A DNA stretch of 64,000 nt from positions 620,001-684,000 of the forward strand of contig AP017375.1 in assembly GCA_002355455.1 (NCBI GenBank), read 5' to 3'. Every line of letters starts with the position of its first letter. The first letter of the stretch is position 1. Shown piece by piece: positions 42,847 through 50,959 of the stretch. The notes below the pieces were generated by a model. That model was not told the origin of the DNA. It did no database searches and saw only the letters and a program-made list of their open reading frames with translations. Position numbers and translations under genes: made by a program. This DNA comes from Stanieria sp. NIES-3757 (GTDB taxonomy: Bacteria; Cyanobacteriota; Cyanobacteriia; Cyanobacteriales; Xenococcaceae).

Positions 42847-43281
42847 ATGAACAAGCTCAATCGAAAAATAACTGCAACCTTCGCTCTAGCTCTAACTGTC
42901 GGTGCTTCTACCCTCGCTACTCCCCAACCAGCTTCGGCTCAAATCGTCGAACTAGCTGGTGCTGCTTTAGGCGCACTTCTCAACCGTCCACCCAAACCAA
43001 TCCCCAACCAAAACTATTCTTTCGCGACCAACAATCTCAACGGCAATAATCTCAGCCTTGGTAGTTCGCCCGCTCGCCTTCCCGTTCCAGGTGCGACTGG
43101 TTTAGCTCCATCTCCTACAGGTATGATTCCCCCACAAGGTTCGATATCTCAATCTACCGTGACCAATCAAGTCGGCACTCTACCCCCTGGAGCAGTTCCC
43201 TCTCAAGTAGTACACCCAACTCCTCCCCGTCCGACTGTAGTTATTCCTCCCATCAAACTGCCAATCAACCTTCCTTTATAG
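42847..43281 (+). CDS. Exported proline-rich protein (unknown)
   Basis: 144 residues. Signal peptide: ITATFALALTVGASTLATPQPASA, with cleavage before QIVEL. The mature part is rich in Pro, Asn and Ser without cysteines (RPPKPIPNQ, TGMIPPQGS, HPTPPRPTVVIPPIKLP). It is probably a disordered periplasmic or surface protein. It lies 236 bp downstream of the curlin-like gene and may belong to the same surface function, but it has its own upstream spacer. Confidence 0.7.
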   Translation: MNKLNRKITATFALALTVGASTLATPQPASAQIVELAGAALGALLNRPPKPIPNQNYSFATNNLNGNNLSLGSSPARLPVPGATGLAPSPTGMIPPQGSISQSTVTNQVGTLPPGAVPSQVVHPTPPRPTVVIPPIKLPINLPL

Positions 43282-43567
43282 GTTTGATGACAATGGATAT
43301 TTAGATTTTCTCTTACTTACCTCAATGCGCTATTTGCTATGTCAGCCAGTAGCGTATTTTTTTGACTTTGATAAGAGCGATCGCTTTAATTTGAGGATCG
43401 CGAGTCCGAAATTAGGGTAGTAATTCAACAAGATTTAGATAGACATATTTGGGAATTAATTTTTATGGAATTTAACCCAAACAATCAATAATATAAAATT
43501 CGTAACTTTGATTTTTGTTACTTACTCGATCTAACACAATATTGAACAGTAATCCCTAGGGTGTTTT
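43282..43567. other. Spacer with a possible gene remnant
   Basis: No full ORF. Around 43396-43492 one frame reads FEDRESEIRVVIQQDLDRHI and then WELIFMEFNPNNQ before a stop, with a stop directly upstream. It looks like the end of a decayed gene, of unknown family. Confidence 0.3.
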
Positions 43568-44038
43568 ATGCTGGCATTGAAATTTTGTGCGGTATTAGGT
43601 TGTGGACTAATTGCTGGAATCTTCTTTGCTTTCTCAACTTTTGTTATGAAGGCTCTTGCTCAACTTCCATCAGCACAGGGAATTGCTGCTATGCAATCGA
43701 TTAATATCAAGGTGATCAATTTATGGTTCATGCTGGTATTTTTGGGAACGGCTGCGATTTGTGTCTTTTTAGCTATTTCCTCGCTGTTAAAGTGGCATCA
43801 ACCTGATGCTGTCTATCTACTTGTCGGCAGCTTGTTTTATCTTGTCGGTACATTGGGTGTAACAATGGTATTTAATGTACCTTTAAATGATGCACTGGCG
43901 AATGTTGAATCTAACAGTACTGAAGGTGCAAGTATATGGATTAAATATCTGACTAACTGGACAATCTGGAATCATATTCGGACAGTATTTGCCCTTGCAG
44001 CATCAGCATCTTTTCTCTTTGCACTTTGCGATCAATAA
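43568..44038 (+). CDS. DUF1772 membrane protein
   Basis: 156 residues with four hydrophobic helices. The block GLIAGIFFAFSTFVMKALAQLP and the pattern MQSINIKVINLWFM are typical of DUF1772 (anthrone-oxygenase-like) proteins, followed by VFNVPLNDALA and WNHIRTVFALAAS. Members are small membrane proteins; some fungal ones act in polyketide oxidation. A function here is unknown. It is convergent with the tyrosine recombinase gene (16 bp apart). Confidence 0.85.
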   Translation: MLALKFCAVLGCGLIAGIFFAFSTFVMKALAQLPSAQGIAAMQSINIKVINLWFMLVFLGTAAICVFLAISSLLKWHQPDAVYLLVGSLFYLVGTLGVTMVFNVPLNDALANVESNSTEGASIWIKYLTNWTIWNHIRTVFALAASASFLFALCDQ

Positions 44039-44053
44039 AATTCCTCAATGGAA

Positions 44054-45055
44054 TTAAATTTCTATTCCCAATTTTAAAGCAGGATTATTCACCCATCGAT
44101 CTGCCACATGAGCGTAAATACAAGTTGTTCTGGGATCGGCGTGTCCTAATAAATCTTGTACCTGACGTAATTCTGCACCTGCTCTTAATGCTAAAGTACC
44201 AGCAGTATGCCTTAAACTATGAGCGGAAATAGTCCTTCCTGGTGTATGTTTTAAAGCTGCTTGCTGGAGATAATGATCCACAATGAATCTAATGCCACGG
44301 CGAGATATTCTTTGACCCCCTGCATGATTTCCCACTGCGATAAATAAAGGTTGAGATGGTTTAAGAGTTTCTCCCATCTGTTCTCTAAGAGAAAGATATT
44401 CCAGCAAAATTTTAACTAGATCTGGTGTTAGCGGTACGACTCTAATGCTGCGTTTTCCCTCTACCCTGATACCTAAATTATTTCCCTGCCTAACTAGATC
44501 GGCAATATTGGTGCGATGTAATTCTACTGTTCGTGTCCCTTCTAAAGCCATAATGCCAATTAAAGCGCGATCGCGAGAAGCTTTCAATGTTCCATCATTA
44601 GGAATAGCTTTAAAAAGTTGTTCGACTTCTACTTTTTCTAAATAAGTAATTTTATCTGCTGGATCTCGTTTTTCTCTTGGTGGTTTTACACCAGCAGCAG
44701 GATTAATACCGATCAATCCTCTATCAACCGCAGCCTGATAAAAACGTCTAACTACTGCTAATTTAAGTGCAATTGTAGCTGGTTTAAATTTCTTTTGATC
44801 AATCATCCAACGACGGTAATTTTTAATATCATCTTTAGTGACTTCAACCGGATTAATCTGATGGTGATTACACCAATTTAAAAACTGTTCTAACTGACGA
44901 CGATAGGTATTTAAAGTATCAGAAGCAGCGTCACCAGCACTGACATCAATATCAAGAAATTCGGCAAATACTGCCAAGAGATTTTCTGTAGAAATTGTTG
45001 TTAGTGTTTCCCTTCTTGTCGCCGTGAGAGCATTAGATGAAGCAGCAGTAAACAT
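44054..45055 (-). CDS. Tyrosine recombinase (XerC/D-like)
   Basis: 333 residues. The N-terminal core-binding SAM-like domain is NTYRRQLEQFLNWCNHHQINP. The catalytic set is complete: Arg in LEGTRTVELHRTNI, Lys in VEGKRSIRVVPLT, HSLRHTAGTLAL (H-x-x-R), GHADPRTT and the Tyr in CIYAHV. It should therefore be active, unlike the integrase at 4307, which has replacements. Its neighbours (GIY-YIG, XRE, nuclease) suggest an accessory segment. No attachment repeat was found beside it. Confidence 0.93.
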   Translation of the reverse strand: MFTAASSNALTATRRETLTTISTENLLAVFAEFLDIDVSAGDAASDTLNTYRRQLEQFLNWCNHHQINPVEVTKDDIKNYRRWMIDQKKFKPATIALKLAVVRRFYQAAVDRGLIGINPAAGVKPPREKRDPADKITYLEKVEVEQLFKAIPNDGTLKASRDRALIGIMALEGTRTVELHRTNIADLVRQGNNLGIRVEGKRSIRVVPLTPDLVKILLEYLSLREQMGETLKPSQPLFIAVGNHAGGQRISRRGIRFIVDHYLQQAALKHTPGRTISAHSLRHTAGTLALRAGAELRQVQDLLGHADPRTTCIYAHVADRWVNNPALKLGIEI

Positions 45056-45152
45056 AAATAATTTTTAGCTGATTTAATAATCGATTATAAACTCTACTTC
45101 CGATAATTACAGTTACTGGTAGTATATCTCGGATATAAATCGGAGTTAGTTT

Positions 45153-45176
45153 CAATCTTGAATATGATTGAAAGCA
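45153..45176. other. Short inverted repeat upstream of the recombinase
   Basis: TTTCAATC and GATTGAAA form a perfect 8-bp inverted repeat with an 8-nt spacer (TTGAATAT), about 100 bp upstream of the recombinase start. It may be an operator or recombination site. Confidence 0.35.
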
Positions 45177-45328
45177 AAAAAATAGTAATCCTAAAAAGCT
45201 AGATTAAATCAATCGAGAATTTCCTAATCTCGTGACTTGAAAACCATTTGTTTAAATCGGAATTAGCTGGACATTAGAATTTACTTGGGTTACCTTAATT
45301 TCAGCCAATCAAACAGGAGATAAAAACC

Positions 45329-45895
45329 TTGGAATACATTAATTTGACTGAGATTAGAAGGAAATTTGAGCAATACGAGCGAGCAAAACTACCTCCCGAT
45401 AAATTTTTGAATACCCTTTGGATTAAACAATTAGGCAGACAACTGGCTGAAGAACAAGGAATTCCGTGGCGAATTATTCAGCCTAGTAATACGGCTAATC
45501 GAGGATGTACGGCGGTTCTTAGTCCGATTGCAGATATTTACAAAGCTTGGCTACAAAATACACCTATCTCAAAACTCAAAGCTAAAGTACAGATGAGTAA
45601 AGCTGGCAATTGTCTTTATCTAGTTAAATGCGAACGGTATTATAAAATTGGGGTTGGTGCGAATTTAAATAACTGTCTCAATACGATGAAAAATGCTAAT
45701 CCTTTCGATATTGAGTTGATTGATTCTGTTTTTACCCAAGATTTTGCTGCGATCGCACTTAAGTTACATAATAGGTTTGCAGCACAACTACATCGAAATG
45801 AATGGTTTTTATTGAATGAAGATGATATCGAAGGAATTATCGAGTTGTTTCAAGCGATTAGATTAAAGCAGTTAACTAAATACGGTATCAGATAA
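45329..45895 (+). CDS. GIY-YIG-type (T5orf172/MUG113-like) nuclease-domain protein
   Basis: 188 residues from TTG, with AGGAGA upstream. The C-terminal half (about residues 93-180) fits the T5orf172/MUG113 branch of the GIY-YIG fold: GNCLYLVKCERYYKIGVG for the two beta strands, and LHNRFAAQLHRNEWFLL holding the catalytic Glu. The Arg that usually precedes the second strand appears replaced (NNCLNTM). The N-terminal 90 residues are unassigned. Such domains occur in phage and mobile-element proteins. DNA cleavage is inferred from fold, not shown. Confidence 0.65.
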   Translation: MEYINLTEIRRKFEQYERAKLPPDKFLNTLWIKQLGRQLAEEQGIPWRIIQPSNTANRGCTAVLSPIADIYKAWLQNTPISKLKAKVQMSKAGNCLYLVKCERYYKIGVGANLNNCLNTMKNANPFDIELIDSVFTQDFAAIALKLHNRFAAQLHRNEWFLLNEDDIEGIIELFQAIRLKQLTKYGIR

Positions 45896-47221
45896 AAAGA
45901 ATCGCGATCGCACAAAATCTATACGTTCTATATTTAAATATCTATATGTTTGAAAAACAAGCAAAAGTAGAGCAAAGAATAATTGTATTGAGTTAAATAT
46001 TTTATTGGGAAATTGCTTAGATTAGATTATTCAAAATCTGAATTCTTTATGGTAGCGATCGCGATCTAACAACAACGAATGATAATAGAAAAAAAGTAGA
46101 TGAAATTCATGAATTTTTCTTACTTAATCATGCTCTTTTAAATCTTGATTATCTAACCAAAAATTTTTATGAATTTAAACTCTGATTGTCAAGTTATTAG
46201 CATGCCAAAAATAATCGCAAATTATCTTCTAGTATCTATCGCCAGTCAATCCACAATCAATAGCAATACCGCTAAATTTATAAAATAAGTTGCTGATTAA
46301 ATCATTATCGATAATGTTGACACAAATGCTGATACTACAGAGCGAAATGTAAATTAGTCAACTAAAATTTAGCCTCGTCTCGCTCTGTGGCTCGCCAAAG
46401 GTGACGGAGATGGCAATCAATGCAATCATCCTTATTTCTACAATGCCTTGATATATGGTGGCTCAAGGGTCATTTTATACATAAAATATACTTTTTTATA
46501 TACTATATTTTGCTGTTAATTTAGATTTACAAGATAAAAATTACTCTCTAGCATTTACTTACAATCAAGCAATAAAATATGTATTTTTGTATAGTCGGGC
46601 AGTAGAAATAGTTTTACTGACAAACACAAGCAAGATAATTAAGTAAGTTATGCAGAGTGTATTGCATTTAAAGATGCTAACTAAAGCTACACATTAAGCC
46701 TTTTTCTTGAATGCAAATAAAAACAATTATTGTAAAAAATTTGTACACATATAAGTAAACTTTAAGATTAAGAAAGTTGGGCAATTAATATGATGACTTA
46801 ATTCCTACTTTATAAAAAAATAAGCCATAAAGTGTTGCTATTAAAGGAATTAGCTCGGTAAATTTATTTAAGCCTTGCTCATTTAGTTAGCTTTTTGCTT
46901 ATTTTATGACTAACTTAGAAAAAATCTATAATTGTGTTTTAAATACACTTCAAGTTTTAATTTTTATAGTTTTATTAAAATTAAATAATATTTAATCAAA
47001 TAGCAGTAAATACTTATATAGACATACTTTTATTTACTATTAAGCTTTGTTATAAATAACTTTTTAAAATTTAGCTGTATAAATATGTTATTAAAATATG
47101 CAATAAATTTTATACTATTTAACATATTTATTAAAATAAAATTAAATATACTACATTTTGGAAAATACTGAATTAAAAAAGATAATAAAGTATTTTTTAA
47201 AATACTTATATATATAGTTTT
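45896..47221. other. 1.3-kb AT-rich stretch without a convincing gene
   Basis: No ORF of gene-like quality on either strand. The final 500 bp (about 46700-47220) are extremely AT-rich. One small frame near 46080-46184 reads RKKVDEIHEFFLLNHALLNL and may be a gene relic. A patch at 46372-46420 is much richer in G and C than its surroundings (GTCTCGCTCTGTGGCTCGCC) and may be a dispersed repeat. HIP1 sites are scarce here, which fits foreign or decayed DNA. Confidence 0.5.
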
Positions 47222-47734
47222 ATGAATAAAAATAATACTTCTAATGCACCTAATCCAGCAGAAAATTTATCCGATTATGTACGAAGAATACGGACAAACC
47301 TGGAAATGAGCCAGCAAGAACTAGCAGATAAAGCAGGATTGCATCTGCAAAGTATTGGTAAAATCGAACGAGGCAAAACTAATAAACTCAATGCCAAAGC
47401 CAAACGAGGATTAGCCTACGCTCTCTCAATTCCGATTGAGTATTTAGATGCTGTAGTAAAAGGTGCGCCTGTTGTTGCGATAAAAAATTTAAAAATCTGT
47501 CCTAATTGTTGGAGTGCAGGGACAGAACCAGAAGCAATGTGGACAGAGGTACGTTCTCATTATTGTTTTATTTGTGGCACTGAATTACGCGATCGCTGTC
47601 CTAACTGTCAAACACCCATTAGTTCTTATACCCATCGTTTCTGTCCATTCTGTGGTACTAATTATAAGCAAATAGCTTCAGTGGAAGAATGGAAAGCTAA
47701 ATTAACGCGCATCCCTCCATCAGAAAGAGAGTGA
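47222..47734 (+). CDS. XRE-type regulator with zinc ribbons
   Basis: 170 residues. Residues 18-75 form an XRE helix-turn-helix (VRRIRTNLEMSQQELADKAG, HLQSIGKIERGKT). Behind it are two zinc ribbons: CPNCW with CFICGTEL, then CPNCQTPI with CPFCGTNY. It would bind DNA and perhaps respond to a partner protein or RNA through the ribbons. It is followed 69 bp later by a nuclease gene on the same strand. The upstream spacer is the AT-rich block. A close family is not known to me. Confidence 0.82.
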   Translation: MNKNNTSNAPNPAENLSDYVRRIRTNLEMSQQELADKAGLHLQSIGKIERGKTNKLNAKAKRGLAYALSIPIEYLDAVVKGAPVVAIKNLKICPNCWSAGTEPEAMWTEVRSHYCFICGTELRDRCPNCQTPISSYTHRFCPFCGTNYKQIASVEEWKAKLTRIPPSERE

Positions 47735-47803
47735 TTATAACCATAATTGAAATAGGATTCATGATTTATCGATTTTGTTTGCTCTTTAATGAAAAGAAAT
47801 TAA

Positions 47804-48475
47804 ATGTTTACTCCGTATCAACCAACGTATCAAACGATTAATCGTAAAAAATATTTTTGTATTGATGATTTGATTTACCCTTCAGTTACCAGTATTTTAT
47901 CTGCCACTAAACCCCAAGAAGATAAACAAGCTTTACAGCGATGGCGTAATAAAATTGGTAAAGCACAAGCTCAAAAAATTACGACAGAGGCTTGTAATCG
48001 AGGTATTTCTCTACACTCAGGAATCAAATCTTTTCTCAATCGAGCAGAAATACCATCAGAAATTAATGATAATCCTTATTGGCATTCCATTGAGCCTGTT
48101 TTAAGCAAAATAGAACAAGTTCATCTCATTGAATCCTTTGCTTATCACTCTAAGCATCAATATGCAGGTTATTTTGATTGTCTAGGAGAATGGCAAGGAG
48201 AACTTTGTGTATTTGATTGGAAAACTGCTTCTCGTCCTAAAAAAACCGAATGGATTGGGGATTATTTTTTACAAGTTGTGGCTTATCTTGCTGCAATCAA
48301 TAGTTTATATCAAGTCAAAATTACTCAAGGAATTATTGCGATCGCACTTCCCGAACAACCAGCTCAAATTTTTACTTTAAATCAAGATAATTTACAAGCT
48401 TATTGGGAACAATTTTTACAAAGATTAGCTCTTTGGCAACAACTTTACTCTGATCAGATTGTTGATAGTAACTAG
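47804..48475 (+). CDS. PD-(D/E)XK nuclease, MGME1/RecB-like
   Basis: 223 residues. The start is YFCIDDLIYPSVTSILSATK, and RGISLHSGIKSFL gives the helix with the conserved His. The core HQYAGYFDCLGEWQGELCVF followed by DWKT is the GxxD...(D/E)xK motif of the RecB-like nuclease family. The overall pattern is that of mitochondrial genome maintenance exonuclease 1 and its phage relatives, which degrade single-stranded DNA ends. It sits 69 bp after the XRE/zinc-ribbon gene, so the pair may be one unit. Convergent with moaD, with a strong hairpin between them. Confidence 0.8.
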   Translation: MFTPYQPTYQTINRKKYFCIDDLIYPSVTSILSATKPQEDKQALQRWRNKIGKAQAQKITTEACNRGISLHSGIKSFLNRAEIPSEINDNPYWHSIEPVLSKIEQVHLIESFAYHSKHQYAGYFDCLGEWQGELCVFDWKTASRPKKTEWIGDYFLQVVAYLAAINSLYQVKITQGIIAIALPEQPAQIFTLNQDNLQAYWEQFLQRLALWQQLYSDQIVDSN

Positions 48476-48480
48476 TGTAC

Positions 48481-48501
48481 GGGCAAGGCAGTGCCTTGCC
48501 C
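48481..48501. terminator. Bidirectional hairpin between convergent genes
   Basis: The 9-bp stem GGGCAAGGC/GCCTTGCCC has a 3-nt loop. It lies 5 bp after the nuclease stop and 14 bp before the moaD stop. There is no T-tract on either side, but the position fits a shared transcription stop. Confidence 0.55.
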
Positions 48502-48515
48502 ATGATAACTGAATT

Positions 48516-48776
48516 TCAACCCCCACTTACAGGCGGAATAAATACTACTTCATCACCATTATGTAAGATAGTATTATCTTCAACAAATTGGAGATTAACT
48601 CCAAAGCGAGTAATTGTTCGCCATTGTTCTAATTGAGGTTTTTCTTGAACAATGAAATCTAAAACCTCTTGAACAGAAGTATTAAGTGGAAAATTTAATT
48701 GAAGTTCTGGTACTCCGTAAACTTCTTGATAAGCAGCAAATAGCTTTACTGTTATTTGAATTGAAGATTCTCTCAT
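48516..48776 (-). CDS. moaD: MoaD/ThiS-family sulfur carrier protein
   Basis: 86 residues. It has the beta-grasp start ITVKLFAAYQEVYGVPELQL, then GDEVVFIPPVSGG at the C-terminus. The terminal Gly-Gly is thiocarboxylated and donates sulfur in molybdopterin synthesis. The start at 48776 leaves 14 bp to the era stop, so it is probably co-transcribed with era. Confidence 0.88.
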   Translation of the reverse strand: MRESSIQITVKLFAAYQEVYGVPELQLNFPLNTSVQEVLDFIVQEKPQLEQWRTITRFGVNLQFVEDNTILHNGDEVVFIPPVSGG

Positions 48777-48790
48777 TCAAAAAAAACAAA

Positions 48791-49720
48791 TTATTCTTCT
48801 ACACGATAACCAAACTCTGACAAATGAAATCTAGATTGTCGCCATTTTGGTTCGACTTTGACAAATAATTCTAGATAAACATCTCCAGCAATTAATTTTT
48901 GAATTTGCTGACGAGCTTGAATACCTATTTCTTTGAGCATACTACCTTTTTTGCCAATAATTATTCCTTTTTGAGAATCTCGCTCAACATTAATGGCAGC
49001 ATAAACTTTAGTTATTTTGGGAGTTTCTTCCACCCGTTCAATCGCAATCGCAACTGAATGAGGTACTTCTTGACGAGTTAATAACAAAATTTGCTCCCTA
49101 ATTAATTCTGACATAATAAAACGTTCTGGTTGGTCAGTTACTAAATCGGGAGGATAATAATAAGGACCGCTTGGTAAATTTTCAATCAGAATTTGTTGTA
49201 GCTTTTCTATTCCTTGACCAGTCGTAGCAGAAAATTTGACAGTTTGCCAGTTGGTTGCTTCGATTAATTCGGTATAATTATCATCAATTAACTGAGCATT
49301 TTCAGTTTGTAAATCGATTTTATTTAGTCCTACAATAACTTGAATAGAAATATTTTTTAGCAATTGAACGATAAATTTATCTCCTCCTCCTGCGGGCATA
49401 GAACTATCAACTACAAACAAAATTAAATCAACAGTATTAATTGCTGCTTGAGCATTTTGAACTAAAATCTTACCAAGTTCGTGATGAGGTTTATGAATTC
49501 CTGGAGTATCAACAAATATAATTTGTGCTTGAGGAGTAGTTAAAATCCCACGTAAACGGTTACGAGTAGTTTGAGCAACAGGAGAAGTAATGGCTATTTT
49601 TTGCCCAACTAATTCATTCATTAAAGTGGATTTACCTACATTTGGTCTACCAATAATACCGATAAATCCCGATTTAAAACCTTCTGGTGCAATTGGGATA
49701 GTAACTAATTCATTGCTCAT
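48791..49720 (-). CDS. era: GTPase Era
   Basis: 309 residues. The GTPase motifs are GRPNVGKST (P-loop), DTPGIH (G3) and NKID (G4). The C-terminal KH domain has IIGKKGSMLKEIGIQARQQI. Era binds the 3' end of 16S rRNA and helps mature the small ribosomal subunit at the membrane. It lies between an aspartoacylase-like gene (30 bp upstream) and moaD, on one strand, and these probably form an operon. Confidence 0.97.
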   Translation of the reverse strand: MSNELVTIPIAPEGFKSGFIGIIGRPNVGKSTLMNELVGQKIAITSPVAQTTRNRLRGILTTPQAQIIFVDTPGIHKPHHELGKILVQNAQAAINTVDLILFVVDSSMPAGGGDKFIVQLLKNISIQVIVGLNKIDLQTENAQLIDDNYTELIEATNWQTVKFSATTGQGIEKLQQILIENLPSGPYYYPPDLVTDQPERFIMSELIREQILLLTRQEVPHSVAIAIERVEETPKITKVYAAINVERDSQKGIIIGKKGSMLKEIGIQARQQIQKLIAGDVYLELFVKVEPKWRQSRFHLSEFGYRVEE

Positions 49721-49750
49721 GGCTAATTTTTAATAGCTGATTGTCTAAAA

Positions 49751-50872
49751 TTAATAATTTAAAATATCGAGAACATATTCACCTTGATTGACACTTTGAT
49801 TAGTGGAAAGATCGAAAACCAAACCATCTGTTTCTGCCTGAATATTAATTACTTCGGGTAATTTTTCCTGTTTATTAAAACTAAGAAGTTGATAAAGTCT
49901 TTCCCCTGCTCGTACTTTTGTTCCCAATGCAACCCTTTTTTGAATCATACCGCCTGTAGGCGCATGATAACTAATAAGTTTATTTTTATTAACTAGTTTA
50001 ATTGATTCTGTTTGAAGTTCAGCTACTCCTGGCAAAACCTTTTTATAAGATAAATAATTTTTAATTCCTTCAACTCCTCTGACTACTGATTGATGATGAA
50101 TTTGCATTCCTGTTCCTAATTCTAAAGTCCAGGATTCTAGATCGAAGTTAATTACTTTTCCTAAATTTGCTAATTCTCTTTCTAAAGCTAACCAAGGTTT
50201 TAAAAATGCCTCATCAAAAGCTTCTCCTTCATATTCATTCATTAAAATTCCATATTCAAATAGAAGATATTTGGCACTTTCTTCTCTGCCTTGAAAACAA
50301 AAAAGATAATCAAGTCCTTGATTACTAGAACTATGAATATCAATTACATAATCAGCATCTAAACATAGAGATTGCAACCGATAACGATATTGTTCAGTCA
50401 GAGGAATACTACGAGGTTGATTAATTTGCTCTAATTGTTGTTGCCAAGCAAAAGAGATTTTTTCAAGATAATTTTTTCTAATTATTTTTGGTTCATAATC
50501 CAATTGCGATCGCGCAAATTCAGTTAAATCTAAACATTCTTTTTCATAATCCCAAAAAATGCGATTCCAGTTTTTACCATCATAACTACTGAATCTTCCT
50601 GTAGAAAAAACATGATGGCGTTGATTAATTCCCAAGGGATTACAAACAGGTACTAACCAAATTTCGCCTCGAATTTGATTGGGTTCTAAACTTGATAAGT
50701 ATTCAATTAATTGTTGAATTACTGCATTACCAACAATTTCCGATCCGTGAAGATTAGCTTGAATATAAACCTTTTTTCCTCGTTGTGCGCCAATAAACTT
50801 ATAAACTTGAAGGGATACAATATCCCCAGACGCAAGTTTTAATAATTCAACAGTAGAAATAATTGGAACCAT
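49751..50872 (-). CDS. Succinylglutamate desuccinylase/aspartoacylase family metalloenzyme
   Basis: 373 residues. The zinc site is formed by IQANLHGSEIVGNAVIQQL (H-x-x-E) and the later His in YVIDIHSSSNQGLD. EAFDEAFLKPW and FDLESWTLELGTGMQ lie in the core of this carboxypeptidase-like fold. The C-terminal 90 residues form a biotinyl-like barrel (APTGGMIQKRVALGTKVRAGE), which occurs in this cyanobacterial branch. The substrate is an acylated amino acid or a related compound; it cannot be named more closely. Confidence 0.85.
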   Translation of the reverse strand: MVPIISTVELLKLASGDIVSLQVYKFIGAQRGKKVYIQANLHGSEIVGNAVIQQLIEYLSSLEPNQIRGEIWLVPVCNPLGINQRHHVFSTGRFSSYDGKNWNRIFWDYEKECLDLTEFARSQLDYEPKIIRKNYLEKISFAWQQQLEQINQPRSIPLTEQYRYRLQSLCLDADYVIDIHSSSNQGLDYLFCFQGREESAKYLLFEYGILMNEYEGEAFDEAFLKPWLALERELANLGKVINFDLESWTLELGTGMQIHHQSVVRGVEGIKNYLSYKKVLPGVAELQTESIKLVNKNKLISYHAPTGGMIQKRVALGTKVRAGERLYQLLSFNKQEKLPEVINIQAETDGLVFDLSTNQSVNQGEYVLDILNY

Positions 50873-50910
50873 TAGTCATGGGTTGATTATTGATTGTTAA
50901 TTATTGGTAA

Positions 50911-50942
50911 CAGTAGAGACGTAAAATGTTACGTCTCTACTG
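50911..50942. repeat. Perfect 14-bp hairpin repeat
   Basis: The arms CAGTAGAGACGTAA and TTACGTCTCTACTG match perfectly around a 4-nt loop. It lies between the M50 protease gene and the aspartoacylase-like gene, both on the minus strand. A shorter relative is at 31722. It is followed by iterated TGATAACTG words, as in known cyanobacterial intergenic repeats. Confidence 0.65.
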
Positions 50943-50959
50943 ATAACTGATAACTGGAT

